Assembly (NCBI GenBank): GCA_020353135.1
Contig: CP070688.1
Span: 2,491,995 to 2,500,016, forward strand
DNA: 8,022 bases
Reading direction: 5' to 3'
From: Chloroflexota bacterium
GTDB taxonomy: Bacteria > Chloroflexota > Anaerolineae > Promineifilales > Promineifilaceae
Position 1 is the stretch's first letter, and each line of letters opens with the position of its first letter. Of the stretch, positions 1 through 6,410 are shown piece after piece. The notes beneath the pieces were generated by a model, which was not told the origin of the DNA, searched no databases, and saw nothing but the letters and a program-made list of their open reading frames with translations. Made by a program: the position numbers and the translations under genes.

Positions 1-2
1 CA

Positions 3-185
3 AGCGTGCGCGCCTTTCTGATTATGAGCGATGCGTTTCCTGATGCGCTGGTCCGCTACTCAGTGACCCACCTACCCCACATTGTCATTAACAGCCGAGT
101 ACATGTAGAAGGTATCGTCGACGAGCAAGTGTTGCTCGAGCACATCGCCGCTGCCATAAAGAAAGATAGATCGGCCGCTCAGTAG
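3..185 (+). CDS. C-terminal part of a thioredoxin/glutaredoxin-fold protein (5' end cut off)
   Basis: The third forward frame is open from the window edge to a TAG at 183-185 and gives about 60 residues. The central stretch THLPHIVINSRVHVEGIVDE looks like the second half of a thioredoxin fold: the cis-proline loop (LP followed by a hydrophobic strand and IN), a second strand with a turn, an EG pair, then a final amphipathic helix (LLEHIAAAIKK). This resembles the C-terminal region of thioredoxins, glutaredoxin-like proteins and protein disulfide oxidoreductases, in which the strand after the cis-Pro commonly reads P-x-x-x-I-N. The CxxC active site, if present, would lie upstream of the window, so redox activity cannot be confirmed. 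The only internal ATG (position 24) falls inside the fold, so this is a truncated view of a longer gene and not a small ORF. It is convergent with fabH. The fold is seen by motif; the exact family is inference. Confidence 0.7.
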   Translation, partial: SVRAFLIMSDAFPDALVRYSVTHLPHIVINSRVHVEGIVDEQVLLEHIAAAIKKDRSAAQ

Positions 186-255
186 CACCAACGGTTCACC
201 AAATGACCCACTCGTAGCTGAGGCTCCAAGAAACGCCAACGGAAGAATTGCTACG

Positions 256-276
256 ACCAGCGTCGACAATGCTGGT
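256..276. terminator. Weak inverted repeat between the convergent thioredoxin-fold gene and fabH
   Basis: ACCAGC (256-261) and GCTGGT (271-276) can form a 6-bp stem with a 9-nt loop. The repeat touches the fabH stop codon (276-278) and lies about 70 nt after the stop of the left-hand gene. There is no T-run on either strand, so it is at best a weak or factor-assisted terminator. The rest of the 186-275 gap shows nothing recognisable. Confidence 0.2.
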
Positions 277-1475
277 TAGACGCTCGTTGGCGAATCATCT
301 TGGGGCGCATCATGCTCGTCCAGGTCTTTGAGCCTCGCGTCTGGCGTCGGCGAGCCCAAAACACGCGCGCCGAGCCGGCGGCTGAATTTTCGGAATCGAG
401 AGCGGCTCCTTGCGGCCACGTATCGGGCCCTTTTCCATTCACGATCCACCAACGAGACCTGAGGCGGGGTCACATCCCATTTGACGACTGAAGCAGCCCA
501 CGTCAATCCGCCGCCAAAGCCGACGAAGACGACGTTATCATCAGGTTTCAGCAACCCGTCCTCCACGACATCGCACAGGGCAATGGGAATTGAGGCGGCC
601 GACGTATTACCATAGCGGTTCAAATTCAAGTAGAAGCGAGACGGATCTACCTTGAGCTTCTTAGCAGCCGATTCGATGATGCGCCGGTTGGCCTGGTGCG
701 GCACAATCAGGTCGACATCGTCTATAGTCAGATCGGCCTTCTGCAAGACATCGTTGATTACATCGCCAATAACGCTGGTTGCGAAGCGAAACACTTGCCG
801 GCCGGCCATTGTTATCGACTTGCTTCGATGCCCATTCTGCAAATACTCAGGGCCGAGTGTGGGAACGGGATTATGATACAGGGCCGGCAGACTTATCAGC
901 TCGCTTCCGGAGCCGTCCGAGCGCAGGCTGGAGGCCATGACACCTCCTGGCACATGCGAGCCTTTCAGCACCACGGCCCCGGCGCCATCTCCAAACAGTA
1001 CGCATGTGGCGCGATCCTTCCAATCCACTACGCGCGACAACGTTTCGGTCCCTATGACGATCGCATTACGCACCGATCCCGTAGCGATGGCTTGCGCGGC
1101 CAGGCTAAGACCATATACAAAACCTGAACAGGCAGCGCTCAGGTCGAATGCGCCAGCGCGCCTGGCCCCGAGATAATCCTGTACCCGGCAAGCCGTAGAT
1201 GGAAAAATGTACTCTGGCGTGGATGTGGCCACAATGATCATCTCAATCTGCGATGGGTGCAGATCGGCGACGGCCAAGGCTCGCGCTGCGGCCTCGAACG
1301 CCATCGTTGCCGTCGTCTCAGATTCTGCGGCGATCCGTCGCTCCCTGATGCCGGTCCGCGTATAGATCCACTCGTCAGATGTAGCTACAGTCTGAGCGAT
1401 CTCGTCATTGGTCAAGACTCGATCGGGCACGAACCTTCCCCAACCGACGATATGGGCGCTCATTAATTGGTTCAA
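276..1475 (-). CDS. fabH: 3-oxoacyl-ACP synthase III (KAS III) with basic C-terminal extension
   Basis: Condenses an acyl-CoA primer (acetyl- or branched-CoA) with malonyl-ACP to start type II fatty acid synthesis in the cytoplasm. The thiolase fold is complete. It shows the N-terminal GWGRFVPDRVLTN, the TSDEWIYTRTGIRERRI block, the nucleophile in DLSAACSGF, FGDGAGAVVL, the histidine in VPHQANRR, the asparagine in NRYGNTSAASIP, and the terminal VGFGGGLTWA. Counted from the ATG at 1463, the Cys/His/Asn triad is C112, H256 and N286; C112 matches the E. coli numbering. The start is uncertain: a GAGGAG site (1482-1487) is spaced 6 nt from an in-frame TTG at 1475, but 18 nt from the ATG at 1463. 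A longer reading from 1553 would add residues with no family counterpart. After about residue 330 there is an extra tail of about 65 residues, Arg/Lys-rich and then acidic, absent from the roughly 317-residue E. coli enzyme. No other fab gene is visible nearby. Confidence 0.95.
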   Translation of the reverse strand: MNQLMSAHIVGWGRFVPDRVLTNDEIAQTVATSDEWIYTRTGIRERRIAAESETTATMAFEAAARALAVADLHPSQIEMIIVATSTPEYIFPSTACRVQDYLGARRAGAFDLSAACSGFVYGLSLAAQAIATGSVRNAIVIGTETLSRVVDWKDRATCVLFGDGAGAVVLKGSHVPGGVMASSLRSDGSGSELISLPALYHNPVPTLGPEYLQNGHRSKSITMAGRQVFRFATSVIGDVINDVLQKADLTIDDVDLIVPHQANRRIIESAAKKLKVDPSRFYLNLNRYGNTSAASIPIALCDVVEDGLLKPDDNVVFVGFGGGLTWAASVVKWDVTPPQVSLVDREWKRARYVAARSRSRFRKFSRRLGARVLGSPTPDARLKDLDEHDAPQDDSPTSV

Positions 1476-1481
1476 GTGATT

Positions 1482-1487
1482 CTCCTC
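1482..1487 (-). promoter_or_regulatory. Ribosome binding site bearing on the fabH start
   Basis: On the minus strand this reads GAGGAG. It lies 6 nt before an in-frame TTG (1475-1473) and 18 nt before the ATG (1463-1461). Optimal spacing favours the TTG, while protein alignment fits either start. A weaker AAGGG also precedes the ATG pair at 1553-1548, but that start would add about 30 residues unrelated to the family. Confidence 0.5.
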
Positions 1488-1553
1488 TGGGCCACACCAG
1501 GTCTCGGCCTGCCTAGAATGGATCTGAGCGGGCCGGCCGTCCTCTTCCATCAT

Positions 1554-1895
1554 GATTAACCCTTACATCAAGCCGAGGTTACGCCAATCTGGGAGCGAGG
1601 CGAGTGATTTTTGGCCAGTACGAGTCAATTCTCGGGCGGCAAGGGTATAACCGGGGAATCGTACCCCCAATATCTATCTGCGGCAACACGCACACACAAG
1701 CGCCGTACGGAGCACGACGTTTCCACAATCGGATGCGACCGACGTGTATAGAATTGCCTTCGCGGCTGTATGCCATTCTGCCAGGTTCGTCATTCGAGTC
1801 AATGAGGAAGGCTTCTCTGACATAATTCTTAACAGGGCAATGAGAGGGACTATGGTAGGCTGTTTACATTGCCTTGGCACAGGTAAACTATGGTT
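1554..1895. other. Divergent intergenic region between fabH and the metalloprotease gene
   Basis: About 340 bp without a supportable gene. Short overlapping ORFs occur on both strands, but their products are Arg/Cys/Pro-rich, have no recognisable domain, and the longest runs into the protease gene. The region should hold promoters for fabH (leftward) and the protease (rightward). Candidate forward -10 boxes are CATAAT (1821-1826) and TATAGA (1746-1751), neither with a good -35. A GGGG-N7-CCCC dyad lies near 1653-1667. No RNA gene or mobile element is visible. Confidence 0.4.
1862..1889 (+). promoter_or_regulatory. Dyad / possible promoter or operator before the metalloprotease gene
   Basis: GTTTAC (1862-1867) and GTAAAC (1883-1888) are perfect 6-bp inverted arms with a 15-bp spacer. 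Inside the spacer is a smaller dyad, TGCC-TT-GGCA (1870-1879). The arms overlap TTTACA (1863-1868) and TAAACT (1884-1889), which could serve as -35 and -10 boxes at 15-bp spacing, shorter than ideal. A start just downstream would give a very short leader ahead of the Shine-Dalgarno site. Arms of this size occur by chance about once per few hundred bases, so only the position makes it notable. Confidence 0.25.
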
Positions 1896-1900
1896 GGAGG
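1896..1900 (+). promoter_or_regulatory. Ribosome binding site deciding the metalloprotease start
   Basis: GGAGG lies 3 nt before the ATG at 1904. The spacing is short but it is the only good Shine-Dalgarno match near the reading-frame start. An upstream in-frame TTG at 1874 has no such site and would only add ten residues in front of the membrane anchor. Confidence 0.55.
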
Positions 1901-1903
1901 CGC

Positions 1904-4048
1904 ATGTATTCAAGTCAGCCTGAGGACGAGAGAACGGGCCAGGCCAAACCGCGGGGTAGAGCCGCACTTTGGCTGGTCCTGAGTTGCCTGGTGTTAGCTG
2001 CCTGTGCTGCGTGCCTAGTGGTCGCGACGGCCACTGGCATAATAGTCGTCAATCGTCTCGGGCGGTCGGGCGTCCAACAGCTGGCATCGGCCGGGGAACA
2101 GGCAACACCGGCCGCACCACCTAGATTGACGCCGGCGCCGTTGACGTCGGCCGCTGCCACGCCGACTCAAGCGCTGCCTCAGGTCGATTCGGCCGATTCG
2201 ACCGTCATCGCGCCATCGGACACCGTCACGCCGGCCATGGCGGCGCCCGATGTGATGGTTCCCAGCGTTATTCAGCAATCGCCTCCACCAGAAGCAGTCT
2301 TCTCGCACCTGTCGGCCATTCTCGAAACAGAATATCCACCCCGAGACTACTACGAAACGGCGAGCAGGCTGGGCCACTCTGAAGTTGGCCGGCGCCTGGT
2401 TAACGCCCAACCTGTTCAGGTTGGTGATCGCCAGGTGTTTGTCACCGACGATGGGCAGCATGAGGCCGTCTTGCTGGCCATCACCGATCACGCTTACTTC
2501 TGGGTCGAAACCTCGCTCGGCTACGATGCCGACGAGATCGCCGAAGCCGGGCAACGTTTTGAGGACGAGTACTACCCGGCCGTGGCCAAACTCTACGGAA
2601 CAGATTGGCAGAACGGGATCGACGACGACCCCCGCTTTTCAATACTGCATTTGGACGGATACTCAGACGACAGCGAATTAGGCTTTTTCAATAGCGGCGA
2701 TCAGTACCCGCGCAGCGTGAACAGCAGCTCCAATGAGCAAGAAATCGTATACCTGAACATGGAAAACCTGCGGCCGGATGAGGCGCTTTATTTCGGCACC
2801 GTGGTGCACGAGCTTCAGCATTTGATTCAATGGCATGGCGATCCTAATGAACCGGTGTGGCTCAGCGAAGGACTGGCTCAGTTTACCGAGCTTTACACCG
2901 GTCTCGAAACCGTCGATACGCCGCCGGACTATCTAGACAATCCAGACACGGCGCTCAATACCTGGCCACCGGACGCTGGTGACGAGATTTTCGCTCACTA
3001 TGGCGCCGCTTATCTGTTTGTCGTGTACTTCTGGGAACAGCTTGGCGACGCGGCGATTCAGAGGCTGATGCAGCATCCGGCCGACGGTTTGGCCGGCATT
3101 AGTGCTGTATTGGACGAAACCGGATCAGGAGTGCCGTTGGACCAATTCGTGCTCGACTGGGCAACAGCCAATTATTTGGATGACGGTGATTACGGGCAGC
3201 GCTACGAATACGATAGCGTGGACTTAGATTCGCCCAAACATGCGCTCGAAATCGACCAGGCGCCCTATCAGTCACTCCAGACCCTTGATCAATTCGGTGT
3301 CGCTTATGCCCTCCTGGACGTACAAGGTCCAAAAACCGTGTCCTTTGCCGGCGACACCGTGGCCGAGCTATTGCCTGCTGCGCCGCGCAGCGGCGACACG
3401 ATGTGGTTTGCGCCCGCGCTCAATGAGCTAGACGCCCAATTGACCGCCTCCTTCGACCTTACGGGCTTGACAAGCGCGCACCTGTCTTTCTGGGCATGGT
3501 ACGATTTAGAGGAGGGATATGACTTCGCTTACGTCAGTGTTTCAGCGGATGGTGGAACTACGTGGGACTTGCTTATGCCGGAGCATGCTGAGGCCGGAGA
3601 ATATGGTCCAGGGTTGAGCGGCAGTAGCGGGGAGGTCGCGCCGAACCTCAGCGGTTGGGTCGAGGAGACCATCTCTCTGGCGCCCTACACTGGCGGCCAG
3701 GTATTGATTCGCTTTGAGGTCGTGAGCGACTCGGCCGTTGCCGAAGTGGGCCTTGCCCTCGACGACATCTCCGTCCCCGAGCTTGGATACCTGGATGACG
3801 TCGAAGCAGAGAGTGCCGGATGGCGGGCCAGCGGCTTCATTAGGACGGGCCAGTTCCTACCCCAAATCTGGCGCGTCAACCTCATTCAACACGGTCCCAT
3901 ACCCAGAGTCGCAAACCTGGTATTGAATGAACGTAATCAAGGCAAATGGGCCGTCGATATGGGCCAAGAAGGGGGTGTCCTGGTTATCACAGCCCAAACA
4001 CCATTCGTGAGCAAGCCAGCCAATTATTGGCTGGCGATCGATCCCTAA
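1904..4048 (+). CDS. Membrane-anchored zinc metalloprotease with immune-inhibitor-A-like C-terminal domain
   Basis: A 714-residue protein expected to act outside the cytoplasmic membrane. Residues about 20-48 are a hydrophobic anchor after a charged N-terminus; it holds three cysteines, and LVLAAC (C34) resembles a lipobox. Residues about 60-125 are a Pro/Ala/Thr-rich linker. The catalytic core contains HELQH (302-306) followed by WLSEGLAQ with E322, a gluzincin arrangement (two His and a downstream Glu as zinc ligands, the HExxH Glu as base). This pattern is closest in my recollection to M30 hyicolysin-like peptidases. From about 500 on, the sequence changes to a beta-rich, MAM/jelly-roll-like region (SFWAWYDLEEGYDFAYVSVS, DGGTTWD, LALDDISV) of the type found at the C-terminus of M6 immune inhibitor A proteases. 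A final segment of about 80 residues may be another beta domain. The substrate is unknown. No export or processing partners are adjacent. Catalytic class is well supported; the family assignment is inference. Confidence 0.85.
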   Translation: MYSSQPEDERTGQAKPRGRAALWLVLSCLVLAACAACLVVATATGIIVVNRLGRSGVQQLASAGEQATPAAPPRLTPAPLTSAAATPTQALPQVDSADSTVIAPSDTVTPAMAAPDVMVPSVIQQSPPPEAVFSHLSAILETEYPPRDYYETASRLGHSEVGRRLVNAQPVQVGDRQVFVTDDGQHEAVLLAITDHAYFWVETSLGYDADEIAEAGQRFEDEYYPAVAKLYGTDWQNGIDDDPRFSILHLDGYSDDSELGFFNSGDQYPRSVNSSSNEQEIVYLNMENLRPDEALYFGTVVHELQHLIQWHGDPNEPVWLSEGLAQFTELYTGLETVDTPPDYLDNPDTALNTWPPDAGDEIFAHYGAAYLFVVYFWEQLGDAAIQRLMQHPADGLAGISAVLDETGSGVPLDQFVLDWATANYLDDGDYGQRYEYDSVDLDSPKHALEIDQAPYQSLQTLDQFGVAYALLDVQGPKTVSFAGDTVAELLPAAPRSGDTMWFAPALNELDAQLTASFDLTGLTSAHLSFWAWYDLEEGYDFAYVSVSADGGTTWDLLMPEHAEAGEYGPGLSGSSGEVAPNLSGWVEETISLAPYTGGQVLIRFEVVSDSAVAEVGLALDDISVPELGYLDDVEAESAGWRASGFIRTGQFLPQIWRVNLIQHGPIPRVANLVLNERNQGKWAVDMGQEGGVLVITAQTPFVSKPANYWLAIDP

Positions 4049-4092
4049 CTCTAACGATCCTTAACTCTGACGATCCCTTGCTCTGACGCAAG
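4047..4092. repeat. Three degenerate 16-bp tandem repeats after the protease stop
   Basis: Units start at 4047, 4063 and 4079. The first two, AACTCTAACGATCCTT and AACTCTGACGATCCCT, match at 14 of 16 positions. The third keeps CTCTGACG and then diverges. The array begins inside the TAA stop codon and fills the gap to the convergent ytxH-type gene. It looks like a short local duplication with no coding role. Confidence 0.6.
4077..4092. terminator. Candidate hairpin between the protease and the YtxH gene
   Basis: CTTGC (4077-4081) and GCAAG (4088-4092) form a 5-bp stem with a 6-nt loop, followed on the + strand by TTT. It sits 28 nt after the protease stop and directly next to the stop of the convergent gene (4094-4096), so it could act in both directions. 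The stem is short and the T-run minimal, so intrinsic termination is only a possibility. Confidence 0.35.
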
Positions 4093-4093
4093 T

Positions 4094-4333
4094 TTACTCG
4101 GTTTCGGTCGCTTCCTCCTGAATATTGCCCTGCTGCATCATCTCGAACTGAGTTTGCAGATCGCGACGGGTATCCTCCATAGCCTGGCGCGCCTCGTTTA
4201 GCGCATCTTCCCAGCGATGAACCATTTCGCCTCGCAACTCTTCGCCAGAAGCCGGGGTCAAGAGCAGCGCCACTGTGGCGCCCACGACTGCGCCGCACAA
4301 CGCTCCGGCCATGAAGCTCAGGATCTTGTTCAT
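4094..4333 (-). CDS. YtxH-family small membrane protein
   Basis: A 79-residue protein. Residues about 5-27 form one membrane helix rich in Gly and Ala (FMAGALCGAVVGATVALLLT), followed directly by the PASGEELR signature typical of YtxH-domain proteins (usually P-x-SGxELR). The rest is a charged, probably helical or coiled-coil segment (about 30-70) with a Glu-rich tail. Family members are small envelope-associated proteins, often stress-linked in Bacillus; the biochemical role is not established. The ATG at 4333 is well supported by GGAGG (4342-4346) at 8-nt spacing. The gene stands alone, convergent with the protease and divergent from the NifU_N-like gene, so it is probably transcribed singly. 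No catalytic residues are visible. Confidence 0.85.
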   Translation of the reverse strand: MNKILSFMAGALCGAVVGATVALLLTPASGEELRGEMVHRWEDALNEARQAMEDTRRDLQTQFEMMQQGNIQEEATETE

Positions 4334-4446
4334 TGATTAAACCTCCAATGTCGACGTTCGATGTGTTGGACGGATCAGGCGAATCGCCAGCGGCCCATCC
4401 ACAATAATCACCCGAACCAAATGATAATTAGCCAGCTACAATCGGA

Positions 4447-4475
4447 ATTATAGCCGAACCAGTACGGTTACTCCA
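4447..4475 (-). promoter_or_regulatory. Candidate promoter for the YtxH gene
   Basis: On the minus strand a perfect TATAAT occupies 4452-4447. At 17-bp spacing the -35 position (4475-4470) reads TGGAGT, a poor match to TTGACA. Transcription from here would give a leader of about 105 nt before the ATG at 4333. A perfect -10 with a weak -35 is suggestive only. Confidence 0.35.
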
Positions 4476-4507
4476 GCGGCAGATTATGTTCCGGCAACCA
4501 TCCTGGG

Positions 4508-4513
4508 TACAAT
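4508..4513 (+). promoter_or_regulatory. Candidate -10 box for the NifU_N-like/MFS operon
   Basis: TACAAT (5 of 6 to TATAAT) lies 15 nt before the ATG at 4529. No convincing -35 is seen about 17 bp upstream (TATGTT at 4485-4490). A start just downstream would leave a leader of under 10 nt, implying near-leaderless translation. This agrees with the poor Shine-Dalgarno match there. Confidence 0.25.
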
Positions 4514-4528
4514 TGTGACGAGAGTAAG

Positions 4529-4807
4529 ATGTCTGAATACATTGAGATCGAAAGCGAATCGACCGACGATCCCTCGATCATGGTAATTCATACTAATCTG
4601 CTACTTGCCGCTGGCATTGCAGAAGATTACCGATCCGTTGAAGCCATGGAGAAGGGTTCGGCAGTGGCCCAGGCATTGGCCTCGATTGAGGGAATTGTCG
4701 GTATGCGAATCGAGAGCCACGATCTTGTCCTCAAATTGGACTTGGACACACCCTGGCATATTGTCGAAGCAGAGACAACAGCCGCCTTGAAAGAGTTCTT
4801 CCTGTGA
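4529..4807 (+). CDS. Stand-alone NifU/Nfu N-terminal-type domain protein
   Basis: A 92-residue acidic protein. The second half, with SAVAQALASIEGIVGMRIES followed by a hydrophobic strand, a Trp and a terminal helix (W-H-I-V...ALKEFF), follows the pattern of the Nfu/NifU N-terminal scaffold domain: small residues then LAQALF-like, I-E-G-V, a strand such as DFITVTK, W, and a C-terminal helix. The early TDDP may correspond to the family's TPNP. There is no cysteine anywhere and no C-terminal CxxC NifU domain, so this protein cannot itself ligate an Fe-S cluster through Cys. Its role in cluster trafficking is therefore unproven. The ATG at 4529 has only a weak GAGAG upstream. The MFS gene follows 32 bp after the stop, suggesting co-transcription. 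No nif/suf genes are visible. The family call is moderate; a hypothetical protein is the fallback. Confidence 0.6.
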   Translation: MSEYIEIESESTDDPSIMVIHTNLLLAAGIAEDYRSVEAMEKGSAVAQALASIEGIVGMRIESHDLVLKLDLDTPWHIVEAETTAALKEFFL

Positions 4808-4839
4808 TTTGAGGTCTGTCCCCTAAAAGAGCCAACTAG

Positions 4840-6408
4840 ATGTCCGCGACCAGAGGTATCGGCCGAACCGCTTCGCCCGGAGCCATTCTGGCCGTCATCT
4901 CATTCGGCGTTTTCGTAGCTGCGGACGATCTGACCGTCGTATCGACGATGCTGCGCCAGATCATATTCGATCTAGAAATCCCTATGCCAGATGGTCTAGA
5001 CGACGCGGCCTGGATCGTCAATGCATACCTGATCGCCTACGTTGTCGTCATGCCATTTGTCGGCCGATTGAGTGATATCGTAGGTCGCCGGCCAGTCTAT
5101 ATCGGTGCTCTGGTCCTCTTCTTAGCTGGCTCTGTCTGGGTACCGCTGGCCAATACATTGCCGTCGTTCATATTTGGGCGAGTCCTCACCGCATTGGGCG
5201 GCGGGGCCATGGTTCCGGTAGGAATGGCCATCATTGGCGACGTCTACCGGCCGGCCCGGCGTCCATCGGCGTTGGGCACCCTTGCCGCTATCGACACGGC
5301 CGGCTGGGTATGGGGTCCGCTTTATGGGGCATTGTTGATTCGATTCCTTGATTGGCGCTGGCAATTTTATATAAACATTCCTCTCAGCCTGATCGGCATT
5401 GCATTGGCCTGGTGGGCCTTGGCACGATTGCCTAAACCAAAAAAGGTGGCGCGGATCGACTGGCTAGGCACGGCCTTATTGTCGGCGGGTCTCCTGTCAC
5501 TGAGCGTCGCCCTGCTGAACAGCAGCGAAATTCAATCGGCCGGATCACTGAACGCTCTGTCAGGTCAGGAAGAACCAAGTATGCTGCCCCTTTACCTGGT
5601 GGCCGTTGCGGCGTTTGCCTTGTTTGCGTTAGTTGAAAGGCGTTTGGCCCGAGTTACGCGAGATCAGGGCGCGCCACTCGTTCCATCTCGCGTTGAACCT
5701 TTGCTCGATCCTGCGCTGTTTCGCCGACCCAATTTCAGCCAGGCCAGTATCATTAACTTCCTGGTCGGAGCGGTCCTCATCATCGCCATGGTCAATGTAC
5801 CGTTGCTTATCAACGTTTTGGAAGTTGATCCCCAGCAAGCGGCGCTGAGAAGCGGCCTGATTCTCAGTGCGATGACCGCCTCCATGGCGATAATGGCCTA
5901 CGTTGGGGGCCGTCTCACCGAGCGTTGGAGCTATCGGCCGGTGGCCCTCGCCGGACTGACGCTGGTAGCTATTGCTCTTGCGCTGATGGGCTGGACCTGG
6001 TCTCCAGATTCAGAGTATGCCCAAATGGCGCTGCAGTTGGCAGTACTCGGTGCGGGCTTCGGCCTCATCACCGCCCCTATAGGCGCGGCGGTCATCAATG
6101 CGGCGCCGGACGACCAACTCGGCATCGCTTCAAGCCTGGTTATCGTGCTTCGCCTCATCGGCATGAGCGTTGGGCTATCCAGTCTGACGGCCTGGGGTCT
6201 TTATCGGTTTGACATTCTGCGCGCGCAGGTAGACCTTCCTCCAATTGACGACCCTGGGTTTCCGTCAGCGTTGGCCGATGGTCTCACAAGTACGACCGTA
6301 GCCGTACTGGCCGAAACCTTCCTGATATCCAGCCTTATCGCGCTGGCTGCCTGGCTCGTGGCCTTGGCCCTCCGTCCTGAAGCGCGACTGACTGACGCCA
6401 GCGATTGA
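4840..6408 (+). CDS. MFS transporter, DHA2 (14-helix, EmrB/QacA-like) drug/metabolite exporter
   Basis: A 522-residue integral membrane protein, a length typical of the 14-helix DHA2 family of proton-coupled exporters. About 14 hydrophobic segments can be traced (roughly 14-38, 57-75, 87-104, 109-133, 145-167, 175-193, 206-226, 249-266, 301-325, 338-356, 367-385, 395-420, 426-453, 486-510). The diagnostic loop 2-3 motif A is intact as GRLSDIVGRRP (75-85). Helix 5 carries a motif C-like GWVWGPLYG (155-163), the antiporter signature, with G-P-x-x-G retained. Acidic residues DD at 29-30 sit in helix 1, where DHA2 proteins often have an Asp. The hydrophilic stretch about 268-300 between helices 8 and 9 is longer than usual. 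The substrate cannot be read from sequence. The ATG at 4840 has a weak AAAAGAG at 8-nt spacing. It is probably the second gene of an operon with the NifU_N-like gene. No adjacent regulator is present. Confidence 0.92.
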   Translation: MSATRGIGRTASPGAILAVISFGVFVAADDLTVVSTMLRQIIFDLEIPMPDGLDDAAWIVNAYLIAYVVVMPFVGRLSDIVGRRPVYIGALVLFLAGSVWVPLANTLPSFIFGRVLTALGGGAMVPVGMAIIGDVYRPARRPSALGTLAAIDTAGWVWGPLYGALLIRFLDWRWQFYINIPLSLIGIALAWWALARLPKPKKVARIDWLGTALLSAGLLSLSVALLNSSEIQSAGSLNALSGQEEPSMLPLYLVAVAAFALFALVERRLARVTRDQGAPLVPSRVEPLLDPALFRRPNFSQASIINFLVGAVLIIAMVNVPLLINVLEVDPQQAALRSGLILSAMTASMAIMAYVGGRLTERWSYRPVALAGLTLVAIALALMGWTWSPDSEYAQMALQLAVLGAGFGLITAPIGAAVINAAPDDQLGIASSLVIVLRLIGMSVGLSSLTAWGLYRFDILRAQVDLPPIDDPGFPSALADGLTSTTVAVLAETFLISSLIALAAWLVALALRPEARLTDASD

Positions 6409-6410
6409 CT

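Noticed and set aside
72..269. Minus-strand 65-codon ORF, in frame just downstream of the fabH stop, beginning with a signal-peptide-like LVVAILPLAFLGASA
   Set aside because: It needs a TTG start with no ribosome binding site, ends without a domain, and its second half is antisense to the more protein-like thioredoxin-fold frame on the + strand.
1621..1803. 9-bp direct repeat CGAGTCAAT at 1621-1629 and 1795-1803
   Set aside because: One 9-mer match in a region of this size is expected by chance fairly often, and the flanks differ, so it is not supported as an operator pair.
1674..1967. Minus-strand 97-codon ORF and smaller overlapping ORFs in the fabH-protease gap
   Set aside because: Composition is Arg/Cys/Pro-rich and unlike any family I recognise. 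It overlaps the protease start and has overlapping rivals on both strands, as expected of chance ORFs in GC-rich DNA.
4802..4838. Possible REP-like or dyad element around GAGGTCTGTCCCCT between the NifU_N-like and MFS genes
   Set aside because: The inverted arms are only three to four bases and no second copy occurs in the window.
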